Assembly (NCBI GenBank): GCA_910585015.1
Contig: CAJUCT010000026.1
Span: 4,828 to 68,827, forward strand
DNA length: 64,000 nucleotides
DNA from: an uncultured Acetatifactor sp.
GTDB lineage: Bacteria; Bacillota; Clostridia; Lachnospirales; Lachnospiraceae
Direction of reading: 5' to 3'
Shown here in pieces: positions 44,326 through 53,881 of this stretch; the first letter of the stretch is position 1, and every line of letters begins with the position of its first letter. The position numbers were made by a program, and so were the translations under genes. The notes beneath the pieces were generated by a model. That model did not search any database and was not told the origin of the DNA. It saw only the letters and a list, made by a program, of their open reading frames with translations.

Positions 44326-46290
44326 TCACCTCCTGTTTCCGCGGGCCTGCTTTGTCCCGGCCACGGAATAATAGCACTTGTCACATAGGGAGCTACGGGC
44401 CCCTATCGGCAGCAGCTTGCCGCAGTAATTACAGCGGCGCAGATAAAAAGTCTTGCTCTTGCCCAGTTCCGCCAGAATAATATCCTCCGTCTTTAAGCGT
44501 TCCTCCACCACCCGGTTTTCATCCATGACCTTGCCGAAACGCACCGAGAACTGGTTGTACAGATCCAACAGCTTGTAGTAGGTCTCCGCCCGCTCCAGCC
44601 GGGTGTCTCCCCGGACGTCATCAAAGTTCGGAAACTTGATGGACACATCCGCCGTGTAGGTCCTGCAGTAATACCGCCACATAGCCATACATTTTTCATT
44701 TCCCAAATCCACATCGCAGGAGATCATATTGTAGAGTTCCCGCTTGTCCTCAAAGCCCGCGATGCTGTCCCGGATCCCATACAGGTTCCTGTATTTGATC
44801 AGCATCTCCTTGACGTCCATCTTGCGGTAGACATCAAGATTGGGCTTAATATTGTACCAGGAAGTCAGAATCTGGTCTATGGGCTGGTCAATATCCAACA
44901 GCACCTGGGGGAAACCGATAATCGCATACTCAATGGTGTGCTTCATGGGGTATACCCGTTTGATATGCTCCAGTCCCGCCTCGGTGGTGGCCGTCACATA
45001 GCCCACGTCGTACATGCCCCGGCGGCCCGCCCTGCCCGCGATCTGCCGCACCTCAAACTCGCTTAAAGGGCGTCTCCCCTTGCCGTCAAATTTCATATGC
45101 TCCATAAATACGATACGCCGAATGGGAAGGTTGACTCCCAGGCCGATGGCGTCCGTGGCCACCACCACATCATTTTCCCCGTTTAAAAACATCTCAAACT
45201 GCTTCCTGCGGATCTGGGGGGGCAGGTTACCGTAGATCACACTGGCCCTTACTCCCTGCAGTTCCAACCTGGCCGCCACATCCAGCACCATCTTTTTGGA
45301 AAAAAGAATCAAAGCGTCTCCTTTGGTCATGTCATTGTCGATATCAAAGGGCTTGTCCTCAAATACCAATTCGGTGTTCCGCTCATGACGCACGATATCA
45401 TATTTCGCATGACATCGCTTTAAGATGCGGCGGATGATATTCTCCGCCTCCGGCGCCATACAGATATGCACCTCTTTGGCCTTGATACCCATGACCAGCC
45501 GGGACCAGGCATGTCCCCGAAAGGGATCGCTGATCATCTGTGCCTCATCGATGACGGCCACATCATATTCCGCATCCAGATCCACCATCTCCGCCGTACA
45601 GGCCGTCACCCGGCTGTCCGGGGCTATGTGCTGTTCCTCGCCGGTGACCATGGAACAGGGAACCTCCGCCGCCCGCAGCTTGTCATAGATCTCCAGAGCC
45701 AACAGGCGCAGCGGACCTGCATACACGCCGCACTTGGCCTTTTTCAGCCGCTCCACGGACTCATACGTTTTGCCGCTGTTGGTGCCGCCGATGTGCAGTA
45801 TGAAGCGCCTCTCCATGGCCAGAGCCTGGGTGTACTCCACCTCCGCGTCCGTCTGCACCATTCCCAGTATGGCCTTGCGAAGTTCCTTCTCCGAAGCCTT
45901 CAGGTATTTGTTGTACAATTCGCTGATGCCTGACAGCACCAGATTGATCTCCGTGTGCTCCAGCAGATACCCCGCAAATCTTTCGCTGTGGGCGCAGCCG
46001 TCAATATAGGTCATCTCCATGGAAATGATCTGCCGTTTGGTATTCTCCATATTCTGCAGCTGGGCGGCATTGTTCCGACTCCGGTAGAACTGCGCCAGCG
46101 CCGCGCACTGCCGCTTGGGGCTGGCAGTCAGAGCCTTGCCGTTGCCCAGTCTGGCCTCTATGGTGGTCCGCATCTCCCTGGCCCTGTTTCCCGCGCTGCG
46201 CATGTCCTTGATTTTACTTTCATGAAAACTCAGGAAATCGGCATCATACCGTTTCCTGAGTTCGTCTTTTACATTTGGTGAAATACTCAT
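44326..46290 (-). CDS. SUV3-like DExH RNA/DNA helicase with C-terminal zinc ribbon
   Basis: In this 654-residue protein, residues 1-150 are a helical N-terminal region. The helicase core follows with LHIGGTNSGKTYESVERLKK (Walker A 168-175), YAGPLRLLALEIYDKL, VIDEAQMISDPFRGHAWSR (DEAQ 248-251), DAIGLGVNLPIRRIVF and motif VI QIAGRAGRRG (416-425). These are hallmarks of SUV3, the mitochondrial RNA-degradation helicase, and its less common bacterial relatives. The C-terminus has CNYCG...CDKCY (from 620), a likely zinc ribbon. It starts 10 bases after the chemoreceptor stop, behind AAAGAGGAGTTT. Confidence 0.88.
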   Translation of the reverse strand: MSISPNVKDELRKRYDADFLSFHESKIKDMRSAGNRAREMRTTIEARLGNGKALTASPKRQCAALAQFYRSRNNAAQLQNMENTKRQIISMEMTYIDGCAHSERFAGYLLEHTEINLVLSGISELYNKYLKASEKELRKAILGMVQTDAEVEYTQALAMERRFILHIGGTNSGKTYESVERLKKAKCGVYAGPLRLLALEIYDKLRAAEVPCSMVTGEEQHIAPDSRVTACTAEMVDLDAEYDVAVIDEAQMISDPFRGHAWSRLVMGIKAKEVHICMAPEAENIIRRILKRCHAKYDIVRHERNTELVFEDKPFDIDNDMTKGDALILFSKKMVLDVAARLELQGVRASVIYGNLPPQIRRKQFEMFLNGENDVVVATDAIGLGVNLPIRRIVFMEHMKFDGKGRRPLSEFEVRQIAGRAGRRGMYDVGYVTATTEAGLEHIKRVYPMKHTIEYAIIGFPQVLLDIDQPIDQILTSWYNIKPNLDVYRKMDVKEMLIKYRNLYGIRDSIAGFEDKRELYNMISCDVDLGNEKCMAMWRYYCRTYTADVSIKFPNFDDVRGDTRLERAETYYKLLDLYNQFSVRFGKVMDENRVVEERLKTEDIILAELGKSKTFYLRRCNYCGKLLPIGARSSLCDKCYYSVAGTKQARGNRR

Positions 46291-46300
46291 AAACTCCTCT

Positions 46301-48040
46301 TTACAATCTGCTGAAATGTGCCGCTTCCTGACTCAGCTGCTGGGCCACCTGGTTGTTGCTCTCCATCTGCCCGGTGACATGATCCATGATCTGCACCAGC
46401 GCATTGGCGCTGTCCGCCGTGTTGCTGATGCCGTCCGCACTCTCCTCCACTGCCACAGAGATACCGTCCATGGCCTCTTTGATACCGTCCATCAGGCTGC
46501 TGATATTAGCCGCCATCTCATGGAACTGTTCAACCACCTGGTGGATATGCCGGGCGTCATCATTGTATTGGCGCCCTGCTTTTACATAGCCGTCATAATC
46601 CGGCAAAACCTGCTCATTGACATAGGACACAATCCGATTGGCACTTTTGACCAGATCGTTCACAGCCGCCATTACCATGCTGTTGATATTCTGGATATTG
46701 CCGGCGGCCTCCCGGCTGGAATCAGCCAGCCCCCGGATCTCGGTGGCCACTACGGCAAAACCTTTCCCCGCCTCCCCGGCCCGGGCGGCTTCAATGGAAG
46801 CGTTCAGCGCCAACAGGTTGGTCTGACTGGAGATACTCAATATCTGTGTTGTCAGGTCCTCCACCTGTCTCACGCTCTCGCTGTCTTTGATGGCCTTTTC
46901 CAAATCGGTGATAATGCCTGTGACCAGATCCGTAGTGTTCCGCTTATTGTCAATCGCCGTAGACTCAAGCGCACCTGCCCTACGCTGCATTTCTTCAGCA
47001 TATCCCAACAACTTTTCGGAGGCATTGTTCAGTTCACCGATACTCTCGCCCACGCTTCCGGTATTGTCGTTGACCGTCACCGTCGTTGCCGACATCTCCT
47101 CCATAGCCGCCGACAGTTCCTCCATCACTGAGGATATGTCACAGGTAGCGCCGTTAGCCCGATCCACGCTGCCTGCCACCTCTCCGGAAATCTGATCCAG
47201 ACGCAGGGCATTCTCCGTGATTTTTTTCATAATATCCTGCAGAGACGCGATAAATCCGTTTACTCCGTTGCCCAGTTGTCCAATCTCGTCCCTGCCCTGC
47301 ACCGATACGCGGGCAGTCAAATCCCCTCTGCCTGCATCAATGTCCCTGATAATTTGTGCCAGTTCCTTTTTCATCCGGTCAATGGGACGATTCAACTCCA
47401 TAATACAGATCAGCAGAGCCAGCGCAAACAAAACAAGCGCCAGAATCAAAAATACCGCCGCAAGCCCGATGCTCTCGTTGTATACAGCTTCCAGTCCATG
47501 CAGGGATGTCTGCATGTCCTCCGTCTTACCCGCGACTATCTCATTGATGGACGACGCTATATTGCTGCTGGCTGTATTGATAGCCCCCCGCAGCTGGTTC
47601 ATGGCCATCTTCTGATTACCGTTTTTGCTGTAGTTGATAGCCTGCTTGCAGCTGGGAAGGAACAGCTGATAGCTCTCCCCGAAAGCCTGGAACGCCGCCG
47701 CTTCCTCGCTGCCCTCCTCCAGAGCCTCCTCTATGACGGCTGACAACTGCCTTATGGTTTCCACATGGGCCTTATATTCCGCGTCGTATACGCTCATTTC
47801 CTCCTCGTCCGTGGCAAGCACATGCGCATATACGGATCCCTTTAAACTCTCAAACTCTTTAGCCAGAATATTCAGGTTGATCACGCTGGTCATATAGTTG
47901 CCTGAAATCTCATTGCTGGCATTATACATCTGCCGCGCAATATACCAGTTGGATAACGCCGCAAAAATCATGACAATCGACAAAATCGTTATCGGCAGCA
48001 AAACCTTCACTTTTAAGTTCACATTTTTAAATATTCTCAT
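46301..48040 (-). CDS. Methyl-accepting chemotaxis protein
   Basis: This is a 579-residue membrane chemoreceptor. Helix 1 is VLLPITILSIVMIFAALSNW. A periplasm-side four-helix-bundle sensor (about 35-175) and helix 2 (AAVFLILALVLFALALLICI) follow. A HAMP segment with GRGDLTARV comes next. The cytoplasmic signalling hairpin ends in the conserved tip ISSQTNLLALNASIEAARAG, followed by EIRGLADSSREAA. GGGGGAGAAG precedes ATG 48040. It lies between a hybrid kinase and the SUV3-like helicase, with no che genes in the window. Confidence 0.93.
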   Translation of the reverse strand: MRIFKNVNLKVKVLLPITILSIVMIFAALSNWYIARQMYNASNEISGNYMTSVINLNILAKEFESLKGSVYAHVLATDEEEMSVYDAEYKAHVETIRQLSAVIEEALEEGSEEAAAFQAFGESYQLFLPSCKQAINYSKNGNQKMAMNQLRGAINTASSNIASSINEIVAGKTEDMQTSLHGLEAVYNESIGLAAVFLILALVLFALALLICIMELNRPIDRMKKELAQIIRDIDAGRGDLTARVSVQGRDEIGQLGNGVNGFIASLQDIMKKITENALRLDQISGEVAGSVDRANGATCDISSVMEELSAAMEEMSATTVTVNDNTGSVGESIGELNNASEKLLGYAEEMQRRAGALESTAIDNKRNTTDLVTGIITDLEKAIKDSESVRQVEDLTTQILSISSQTNLLALNASIEAARAGEAGKGFAVVATEIRGLADSSREAAGNIQNINSMVMAAVNDLVKSANRIVSYVNEQVLPDYDGYVKAGRQYNDDARHIHQVVEQFHEMAANISSLMDGIKEAMDGISVAVEESADGISNTADSANALVQIMDHVTGQMESNNQVAQQLSQEAAHFSRL

Positions 48041-48093
48041 CTTCTTCTCCCCCTGTCCGTTTTTGCGGTTCAATTTCTACTCCCTCTGCGGCA

Positions 48094-51012
48094 CTATCGC
48101 AGCCAGCGCTTCAACACCTCCAACAAACGACCTAAATCAATAGGTTTGGCCATATGTTCATTCATACCTGCGGACTTGGCCGCCTGAATATCTTCCGCAA
48201 AGGCGTTGGCCGTCATGGCCACAATGGGAATATACCTTGCGTCCCTGCGTTCCAGCGTCCTGATAGCGCAGGTGGCCTCATAGCCGTTCATCACCGGCAT
48301 CTGTATGTCCATGAGCACCAGATTGTAATACCCCGGCTCCGACGCGGCAACCATATCCACCCCGATACTTCCGTTCTCCGCAGTTTCTACCTCCAATCCC
48401 ACCATCTGCAGGATCTCCATTGCGATCTCCCGGTTTAACTCGTTGTCCTCCACCAGCAGTACCCTCTTGCCCGTGAAATCCTGCTCCATATTTTTCTCCA
48501 GATCTGCCCCGGGCAGTTCCGGCTCCGATGGTTTTGAATCAGCTGCCAGGCTTCGAAGGACGCTCACCAGCCTGCTCTTGAACAAAGGCTTGGTGATAAA
48601 GGCATCCACGCCCGCCGCCCTGGCCTCCATCTCGCACTGGGACCAGTCATAGCCCGATAGAATTATAATAGACACATCCGCCCCCACCCGGCGTCGAATC
48701 TCCCTGGCCGTCTCTATGCCGTCCATCCCCGGCATCTTCCAGTCCAGAATCACGGCGAAATAATTCTCCTTACGGCCGTGCGCACTGTCCACGCGCTCTA
48801 TGGCCTCTTCTCCGGAAAGTACCCCCTCACTGTGCAGTCCCAGTTCGTCCAGCATAAGGCAGGTGCTTTGGCAGGCGATCTCATCGTCATCCGCCACCAG
48901 CACCGGCAGCTTGATCAATTCCGCCAGGGAAACCGCATCCGTCTCCTGGTATTTTAACAAAATCTGCACAGTAAAACAGGATCCCTTATCCAGCTGGCTT
49001 TCCACCTGGATATCGCCGCCCATCATACGGATGATATTTCTGGCAATGGGCATCCCCAGGCCGCTCCCCTGGATCTTGCTGGTGCGGACATCCTCGGCCC
49101 GCTCAAAGGGTTCAAAGAGGTGAGTCAGAAATTCCTGTGACATACCGATACCATTATCCTCAAAGACAAACTCATAACAGCCTGTCTTGACCTGTCCGGA
49201 AGATTTCTCCGAGAGTTCGATATGAATCTGTCCCCCCTCAGGCGTATATTTCACCGCATTAGTGACAATATTCATAAATGCCTGCTGAATCCGCATACTG
49301 TCCCCGATGACGTTCTCATGCTTCAATCCATGGATATGGACTTCCAGTTCATGCCTCTTCTCCTCCGCCATGGGCCGCACCATGTCCAGCAGATTGACCA
49401 TCAGGTCGGATAAATTAAATTCCTCCTCATTCAGTGACAGAGTTCCCGCCTCTATCTTACTCATGTCCAGCACTTCGTTGATCAGGGCCAGCAGATGCCT
49501 GCTGGCAGCGGTGATCTTGCCCAGGCACTCCGCTATTTTCTCCGGCTCCTGCAGATGAGTGCCCGCGATGGCTGTCATGCCAATGATGGCGTTCATAGGA
49601 GTGCGGATATCATGAGACATGCGGGACAAGAAATCCGTCTTGGCGCTGCTGGCCCGGTTCGCCGCCTCGTATGCATCCAAAAGAGCCTTACGGGTCTCCC
49701 TGTCCTTCTTCCTTTGGGCCGTGATATCTTTCAGATTGTTCATTGCAATAATGTCTCCGCTGGCGTTGTCGCGGATTAACAGAATCGTATGGCGCAGAAT
49801 CACCGCGGCGTCCTCATCTATCCTGGTTTCATATTCCAGCACCAGTTCGGTCTCTCCCCGCTCATATGCCTCCCGCAGATACTGCATATTGATGCAGCGG
49901 TCATAATTTTCCCGATCCTCCTGCAAAATCTTTTGTTCTCCCCATCTGCTGAAAAAGGCATCCGCGTCGCAGGGAGCCTGCATTCCCACCAAAGGCAGTA
50001 TGGCGGTGTTCCGCTCCCCTGTAAATCTGTAGAAATCATCCTCAATCAGATTGCGGCTCACATTTACATTGAATACAAACAGGGCTTCGGAGATAATGGC
50101 CTGCCGGTACTGTTCTTCCTCACTCAGGGTTCTGCGCAGAATTGCATTGTCGGTAAGCAGCTCATCGGACAAGTTCTTTTCCTGGTCTTTCTCTCTGGCT
50201 ATATCTTTCACGTACCACATAACCAGGGGGTACTCCGGGGTATATCCCTTCATGGGAATCAGTTCCGATCTGACCCATACGCTTTTTCCCTTTACCCGCC
50301 TGCGGTAGGTAAAGGAAGAGGAGTCTCCCGATGTCCGGAGTACGGCGCATAGGTTCTCCGGCGACAGCATATTTCGAACTTTCTCTTGAAACTCTTCCTC
50401 CACATACTGCTGTACGCAATATTCCAGCATCTTGCGGTAATCGCCGTGAAACTGCGCCTCCTGCTGCTGCTCTGTATCCTCCAGCTTCAGCGTCTCGATC
50501 TGTCCCCGGCCCAGATCTATGGAACTAATGCGGTAATACGTGTCTTTCATCAGGCCGAAAGCTTCCTGGCTCAAACACTGTCTGCGGTAATCCTCATCGA
50601 TCAGCCGCAGGGAACACACCCAGATCCTCCTCCCCTCACCGGTGGAAGACAGTGTGCGCACCTCGTTGACCCAAACAGGATCTCCGTCCCGGCTCAACAT
50701 GCGGTACTCCCTTACGTCCTTCTCGCCCTGCGGGGAAACGGCCTGAAATATGTGCCTGTCTTCCTCATAAATTGCCTTTAGAAAGCTGCCTCCGGTGCGA
50801 TCCATAAATTCCTCAAAGGACATTCCCAAATTATTTAGGGCAAAATGGCTGATAAAGTATACCGGGTATCCCTCTTCAAAGAAGCCTCCCACCACGCCCA
50901 CCGCCAGGTTGCTGCGCAGCAGTTCCACTATCTTGTCCTGATTCTCCCCAAGTTCCCGACTGCTATTCTTGGTAAAGTAGATCTCTTCCTGATAAAAAAA
51001 ATGTTCTTCCAT
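48094..51012 (-). CDS. Hybrid sensor histidine kinase with two receiver domains
   Basis: This 972-residue soluble protein has no membrane helix. PAS-like regions cover about residues 30-140, 150-275 and 305-435. HisKA has SRMSHDIRTPMNAIIG (phospho-His ~467). The ATPase domain has FEDNGIGM and GSGLGMPIA. Receiver 1 has ILDWKMPGMDG (Asp ~757) and receiver 2 LMDIQMPVMNG (Asp ~901). There is no Hpt or output domain, so the phosphoryl target is elsewhere. ATG 51012 is preferred over 51018, which is too close to GGGG. It is co-directional with the chemoreceptor. Confidence 0.92.
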   Translation of the reverse strand: MEEHFFYQEEIYFTKNSSRELGENQDKIVELLRSNLAVGVVGGFFEEGYPVYFISHFALNNLGMSFEEFMDRTGGSFLKAIYEEDRHIFQAVSPQGEKDVREYRMLSRDGDPVWVNEVRTLSSTGEGRRIWVCSLRLIDEDYRRQCLSQEAFGLMKDTYYRISSIDLGRGQIETLKLEDTEQQQEAQFHGDYRKMLEYCVQQYVEEEFQEKVRNMLSPENLCAVLRTSGDSSSFTYRRRVKGKSVWVRSELIPMKGYTPEYPLVMWYVKDIAREKDQEKNLSDELLTDNAILRRTLSEEEQYRQAIISEALFVFNVNVSRNLIEDDFYRFTGERNTAILPLVGMQAPCDADAFFSRWGEQKILQEDRENYDRCINMQYLREAYERGETELVLEYETRIDEDAAVILRHTILLIRDNASGDIIAMNNLKDITAQRKKDRETRKALLDAYEAANRASSAKTDFLSRMSHDIRTPMNAIIGMTAIAGTHLQEPEKIAECLGKITAASRHLLALINEVLDMSKIEAGTLSLNEEEFNLSDLMVNLLDMVRPMAEEKRHELEVHIHGLKHENVIGDSMRIQQAFMNIVTNAVKYTPEGGQIHIELSEKSSGQVKTGCYEFVFEDNGIGMSQEFLTHLFEPFERAEDVRTSKIQGSGLGMPIARNIIRMMGGDIQVESQLDKGSCFTVQILLKYQETDAVSLAELIKLPVLVADDDEIACQSTCLMLDELGLHSEGVLSGEEAIERVDSAHGRKENYFAVILDWKMPGMDGIETAREIRRRVGADVSIIILSGYDWSQCEMEARAAGVDAFITKPLFKSRLVSVLRSLAADSKPSEPELPGADLEKNMEQDFTGKRVLLVEDNELNREIAMEILQMVGLEVETAENGSIGVDMVAASEPGYYNLVLMDIQMPVMNGYEATCAIRTLERRDARYIPIVAMTANAFAEDIQAAKSAGMNEHMAKPIDLGRLLEVLKRWLR

Positions 51013-51027
51013 ATGCATTACCCCGGA

Positions 51028-51993
51028 TTACTTCTGATACCATTTTCTCACAACATCTTCCGCCTGTTTCCTGTAAATGTTAAATCCCTTATCCCGCTCC
51101 GCCTCTTCCCGGGTATGGTAAATATGGGTTCCCCAGTCCCACCAGAACACACCCTCAAACCATTCCTGGCCGCTCATGACGGACAGGCAGGACTCATAGA
51201 ACCGGGCCTGCTCCTCCTGGCTCACCGGAAACTCTTTGTGAACGAAATCCCAAGGCATCTGCGCGCAGCCTAAGGCGCTGCGGCAGCCAATCTCCATAAA
51301 AAGTATTTTTTTGTCCAGGCGCCGGCTCAAATCCCCCAGATTTTCGGCAATCCGCCGCCAGTTTTCCCGCATTTCCACAAGACTCCCGCCTGGCCCGCTC
51401 TCCACCGGGTAATAAGCGGAAGTGCCGATATAGTCAATGGCGTCATACCACTTCGCCGTCTCTTCCTTGCCGTGGTTGGTGTTATATACCAGAGGCCCCT
51501 GATATACTTCCCTGACCATGGCGATGGTCTGACGCCAGTATTTCTCCTTGCGCTCCGTGCCCAGCATCTCACAGCCCAGGCAGAACATCTCACAGCCCGC
51601 GTACTGCGCCAGCGCCGCATAGTGAGTCAGGAAAGCCTGATAGCTGGCGAACCATTTTGCCCAGTATGTATCCTCCTCCATCATAGTCTCGTCCGGAAAA
51701 CTGATCAGCGCCCGCCATACGCCGTCGTCGGAATTGATCATGGGCTTTAAACACACTTTGACGCCCCTGGCGTGAAAACGTCCGATGGTGGTAAGAAGCT
51801 CCAAGTCCGGCACATTTTTTCTATAGTCAAAGAAGATCTCCGTGGACGCATAGGTTTTCTGATTAACGGGAAATGCCAGACACACCCAGTTGATCCCGGT
51901 GTCCATCAGCGCGTCCTGGCTGTACCGGCCCTCCTCGCTGTCATATAAGCCCTTCCTGGCGTCATACCCATAGGTGAATCCTTTTATGTTCAT
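51028..51993 (-). CDS. GH113-like TIM-barrel glycosidase
   Basis: This 321-residue protein without signal peptide resembles glycoside hydrolase family 113 (beta-mannanase-like). Segments are MNIKGFTYGYDARKGLY, RGVKVCLKPMINSDDGVWRA, MFCLGCEMLGTERKEKYWRQ (candidate acid/base Glu), IDYIGTSAYYPV, KILFMEIGCRSA (candidate nucleophile Glu) and GVFWWDWGT. Lacking a secretion signal, it would act on imported oligosaccharides. It starts behind AAAGAGGCCGAA and precedes the hybrid kinase by 15 bases, so the two may be co-expressed. Confidence 0.8.
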   Translation of the reverse strand: MNIKGFTYGYDARKGLYDSEEGRYSQDALMDTGINWVCLAFPVNQKTYASTEIFFDYRKNVPDLELLTTIGRFHARGVKVCLKPMINSDDGVWRALISFPDETMMEEDTYWAKWFASYQAFLTHYAALAQYAGCEMFCLGCEMLGTERKEKYWRQTIAMVREVYQGPLVYNTNHGKEETAKWYDAIDYIGTSAYYPVESGPGGSLVEMRENWRRIAENLGDLSRRLDKKILFMEIGCRSALGCAQMPWDFVHKEFPVSQEEQARFYESCLSVMSGQEWFEGVFWWDWGTHIYHTREEAERDKGFNIYRKQAEDVVRKWYQK

Positions 51994-52035
51994 TTCGGCC
52001 TCTTTCCGTGGTGTTTCCCTTCAAGCTTACCTTAC

Positions 52036-52181
52036 TATGCATATCGCAGGCTTCGCCTGCGATACTGCGTTAATGCGTATTTGGATGTGAAACATCCAAA
52101 CTTACCTCTTCGTGGATATTGCTGGCTGCGCCTGCAATATCCCTTAATGCGTATTTGGATGTGAAACATCCAAACTTACCT
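52036..52181. repeat. Two tandem family A leader repeats
   Basis: Unit 1 (about 52038-52106) has the GCATATCGCAGGC...GCCTGCGATA type first hairpin. Unit 2 (about 52110-52180) has the CGTGGATATTGCTGGCTGCG type seen at 29.4 kb. Both end in the TTTGGATGT / ACATCCAAA hairpin, at a 74-bp period. Confidence 0.9.
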
Positions 52182-52218
52182 TGCTCCCGCCATTTTCCGC
52201 ACATAGAACCCGCATCCC

Positions 52219-52725
52219 TCAGGACAGAGAAAACGCCTCCTTGATACTGTCATAGTGAAGAAAGATTCCCTGCTTTGCCAGTTCCCGGATTTCCTCCGCC
52301 GTGGCCAGACGGTACCCGTCCGTCTCCGCCTGCTGCAGCTGCAGTTCCTCCTCTGTGAAATCCCCAATAAAGCGGTAAACATCCACAAAATAGTTATCTC
52401 CCTCGCCGGGATTCTCCCGGTGGTAGGTAAACAGATAGCCTCCGTCCCAGCCCGTCACATCCAGCCCGGTTTCCTCTTTCACTTCCCGGCGCACCGCATC
52501 CAGGGACTCCTCCCCCGCCATGGCGGCGCCGCCGGAGACCTCCCACCAGCCCGGCGCCCAGGCTTTGGTCCGCACCCGCTTTGTGATCAGAAACCGTCCG
52601 TCCCGCCGGGCCACCACGCCCAGCACCGTCAGATGGTACTCTCCCTCCGCCAGGCAAAAGTCATTGCGCCGCATGGTGCGCCCGGTGGGCTTTTTATCCG
52701 CATCATATATATCCCAAAGTTCCAT
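52219..52725 (-). CDS. Nudix hydrolase
   Basis: This 168-residue protein contains a complete Nudix box, GAAMAGEESLDAVRREVKEE followed by TGL, whose Glu residues bind Mg2+. The N-terminal ELWDIYDADKKPTGRTMRR is typical of IDI-like/YfcD-type Nudix proteins, so an isoprenoid or nucleotide diphosphate substrate is possible but undecided. The start at 52725 is behind GAGGAAAAT. It is separated from the next gene (acylphosphatase) by a terminator hairpin. Confidence 0.88.
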   Translation of the reverse strand: MELWDIYDADKKPTGRTMRRNDFCLAEGEYHLTVLGVVARRDGRFLITKRVRTKAWAPGWWEVSGGAAMAGEESLDAVRREVKEETGLDVTGWDGGYLFTYHRENPGEGDNYFVDVYRFIGDFTEEELQLQQAETDGYRLATAEEIRELAKQGIFLHYDSIKEAFSLS

Positions 52726-52852
52726 ATTTTCCTCGTTTCCGCGTATCTTGAACCTGCCCGGCCAAACCGGGAATCCGGCTCGGATCAACCTCCTGCCGTT
52801 CCGGTTATGTCCAACCGGGAACCCATAAAAACAGTATACCAGAAAATGTATA

Positions 52853-52879
52853 GGACTGGCAAGTTTTTCTTGCCAGTCC
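52853..52879 (-). terminator. Hairpin terminator after acylphosphatase
   Basis: GGACTGGCAAG / CTTGCCAGTCC is a perfect 11-bp stem about 27 bases after the acylphosphatase stop. The tail is weak in T, but the stem is very stable. Confidence 0.6.
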
Positions 52880-52905
52880 CATGAACATTGAAAACAACTT
52901 GGCCG

Positions 52906-53172
52906 CTATCGCACATGAAAGGAAGTCTCCTGTTCCTCCAGCGGGATTTCCCTGCATTCTATGGTTTCGATCTGGATGTAATCGCTCCGGTTAATCATCA
53001 CCAGCATCCGGTTGATGGCCTCCTCCGTGCCCTGTACCTCCATCTCCACGGCTCCGTCCCACTCATTTTTTACCCAACCCGTGATACACATGCCGCCTGC
53101 CGCATGTTTCGCCCGGTAACGAAAGCCCACGCCCTGCACTCTCCCGGTGAAACGGTAATGTTTTCTGACCAT
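52906..53172 (-). CDS. acyP: Acylphosphatase
   Basis: This small enzyme hydrolyses carboxyl-phosphate bonds such as acetyl or carbamoyl phosphate. The 88-residue protein has the usual length. It shows the signature GRVQGVGFRYRAKHAA with the catalytic Arg, and GWVKNEWDGAVEMEVQG with the catalytic Asn. AGGAGGGAGATACATC precedes the ATG. It follows the lipoprotein gene by 19 bases. Confidence 0.93.
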   Translation of the reverse strand: MVRKHYRFTGRVQGVGFRYRAKHAAGGMCITGWVKNEWDGAVEMEVQGTEEAINRMLVMINRSDYIQIETIECREIPLEEQETSFHVR

Positions 53173-53191
53173 GATGTATCTCCCTCCTGTT

Positions 53192-53881
53192 TCAGGGTTC
53201 CGAAACCACCCTGATATATTTTTCTATTGAAGTTCCGCCAATCACCGTTGTAACATTTTCCCATTCCGGCCAGACGGGGTATAGTCTGACACTGTTTTTA
53301 TATTTTTCGCTCCAGATACATTCTGTATCGGACCAGAACGCGTCTTCCTCATAGAAGTCTTTCTCTATCCGTTTTTCCTCCACCGGTTCCCCGCCTAAGC
53401 AGACCAACTCCCGATACCCGTCAGAATACGGAAACATGCCCCTTCCCGGCATCTCATAAAACTCCGTCTCCGAGTAAACCCGCTCAAAGCGACCGATTCT
53501 CCGCCACTCCCCCTCCACCCAGGCATACATTTCCTTGGCCCAATAGCCAATATCGTTCTCATCCGCGCACACCACAAGGGAGGACATGTCCGGGTTCCAC
53601 AAATGCAGGCTGCCAAACCCGTCAATTCCTTTTTCAACCGCTTCCCTGTGTACATGGCAGGCAACCATGTGATCTCCCAGTTCAAGCACCTGATCTTCTT
53701 TTAAGAGCGCTTCCGTTTCCGGCAGTGAATCCGCCGCTGCATGCCCGTCCGCCTGCTGCCGGGCATCCTGATAAAGCTCGGGACTTCCCTGCCCGGTCTG
53801 GCTTTCAGGGTTTCCACAGCCGGAGCACATAAAAAGTATACACAATATAAGTGCAAAAATATATCCCTTTATCTTTCTCAT
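53192..53881 (-). CDS. Putative lipoprotein, unknown function
   Basis: This 229-residue protein begins with a lipoprotein-type signal (MRKIKGYIFALILCILFMCS then GCGN). The lipid-bearing Cys is probably residue 22. The mature part is acidic and Trp/Glu-rich (GYWAKEMYAWVEGEWRRIGR; EDAFWSDTECIWSEKYKN) with no recognised domain. GGAAGGAATTGTC precedes the ATG. Co-transcription with acylphosphatase is likely from spacing. Confidence 0.75.
   Translation of the reverse strand: MRKIKGYIFALILCILFMCSGCGNPESQTGQGSPELYQDARQQADGHAAADSLPETEALLKEDQVLELGDHMVACHVHREAVEKGIDGFGSLHLWNPDMSSLVVCADENDIGYWAKEMYAWVEGEWRRIGRFERVYSETEFYEMPGRGMFPYSDGYRELVCLGGEPVEEKRIEKDFYEEDAFWSDTECIWSEKYKNSVRLYPVWPEWENVTTVIGGTSIEKYIRVVSEP

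Noticed and set aside
48154..50352. Several long plus-strand open frames opposite the hybrid kinase gene, and similar ones opposite dnaE, dgt, metK and the ABC genes
   Set aside because: They are antisense shadows of GC-rich genes: no ribosome binding sites, low-complexity or His/Arg-rich translations, and clear conserved proteins on the other strand.
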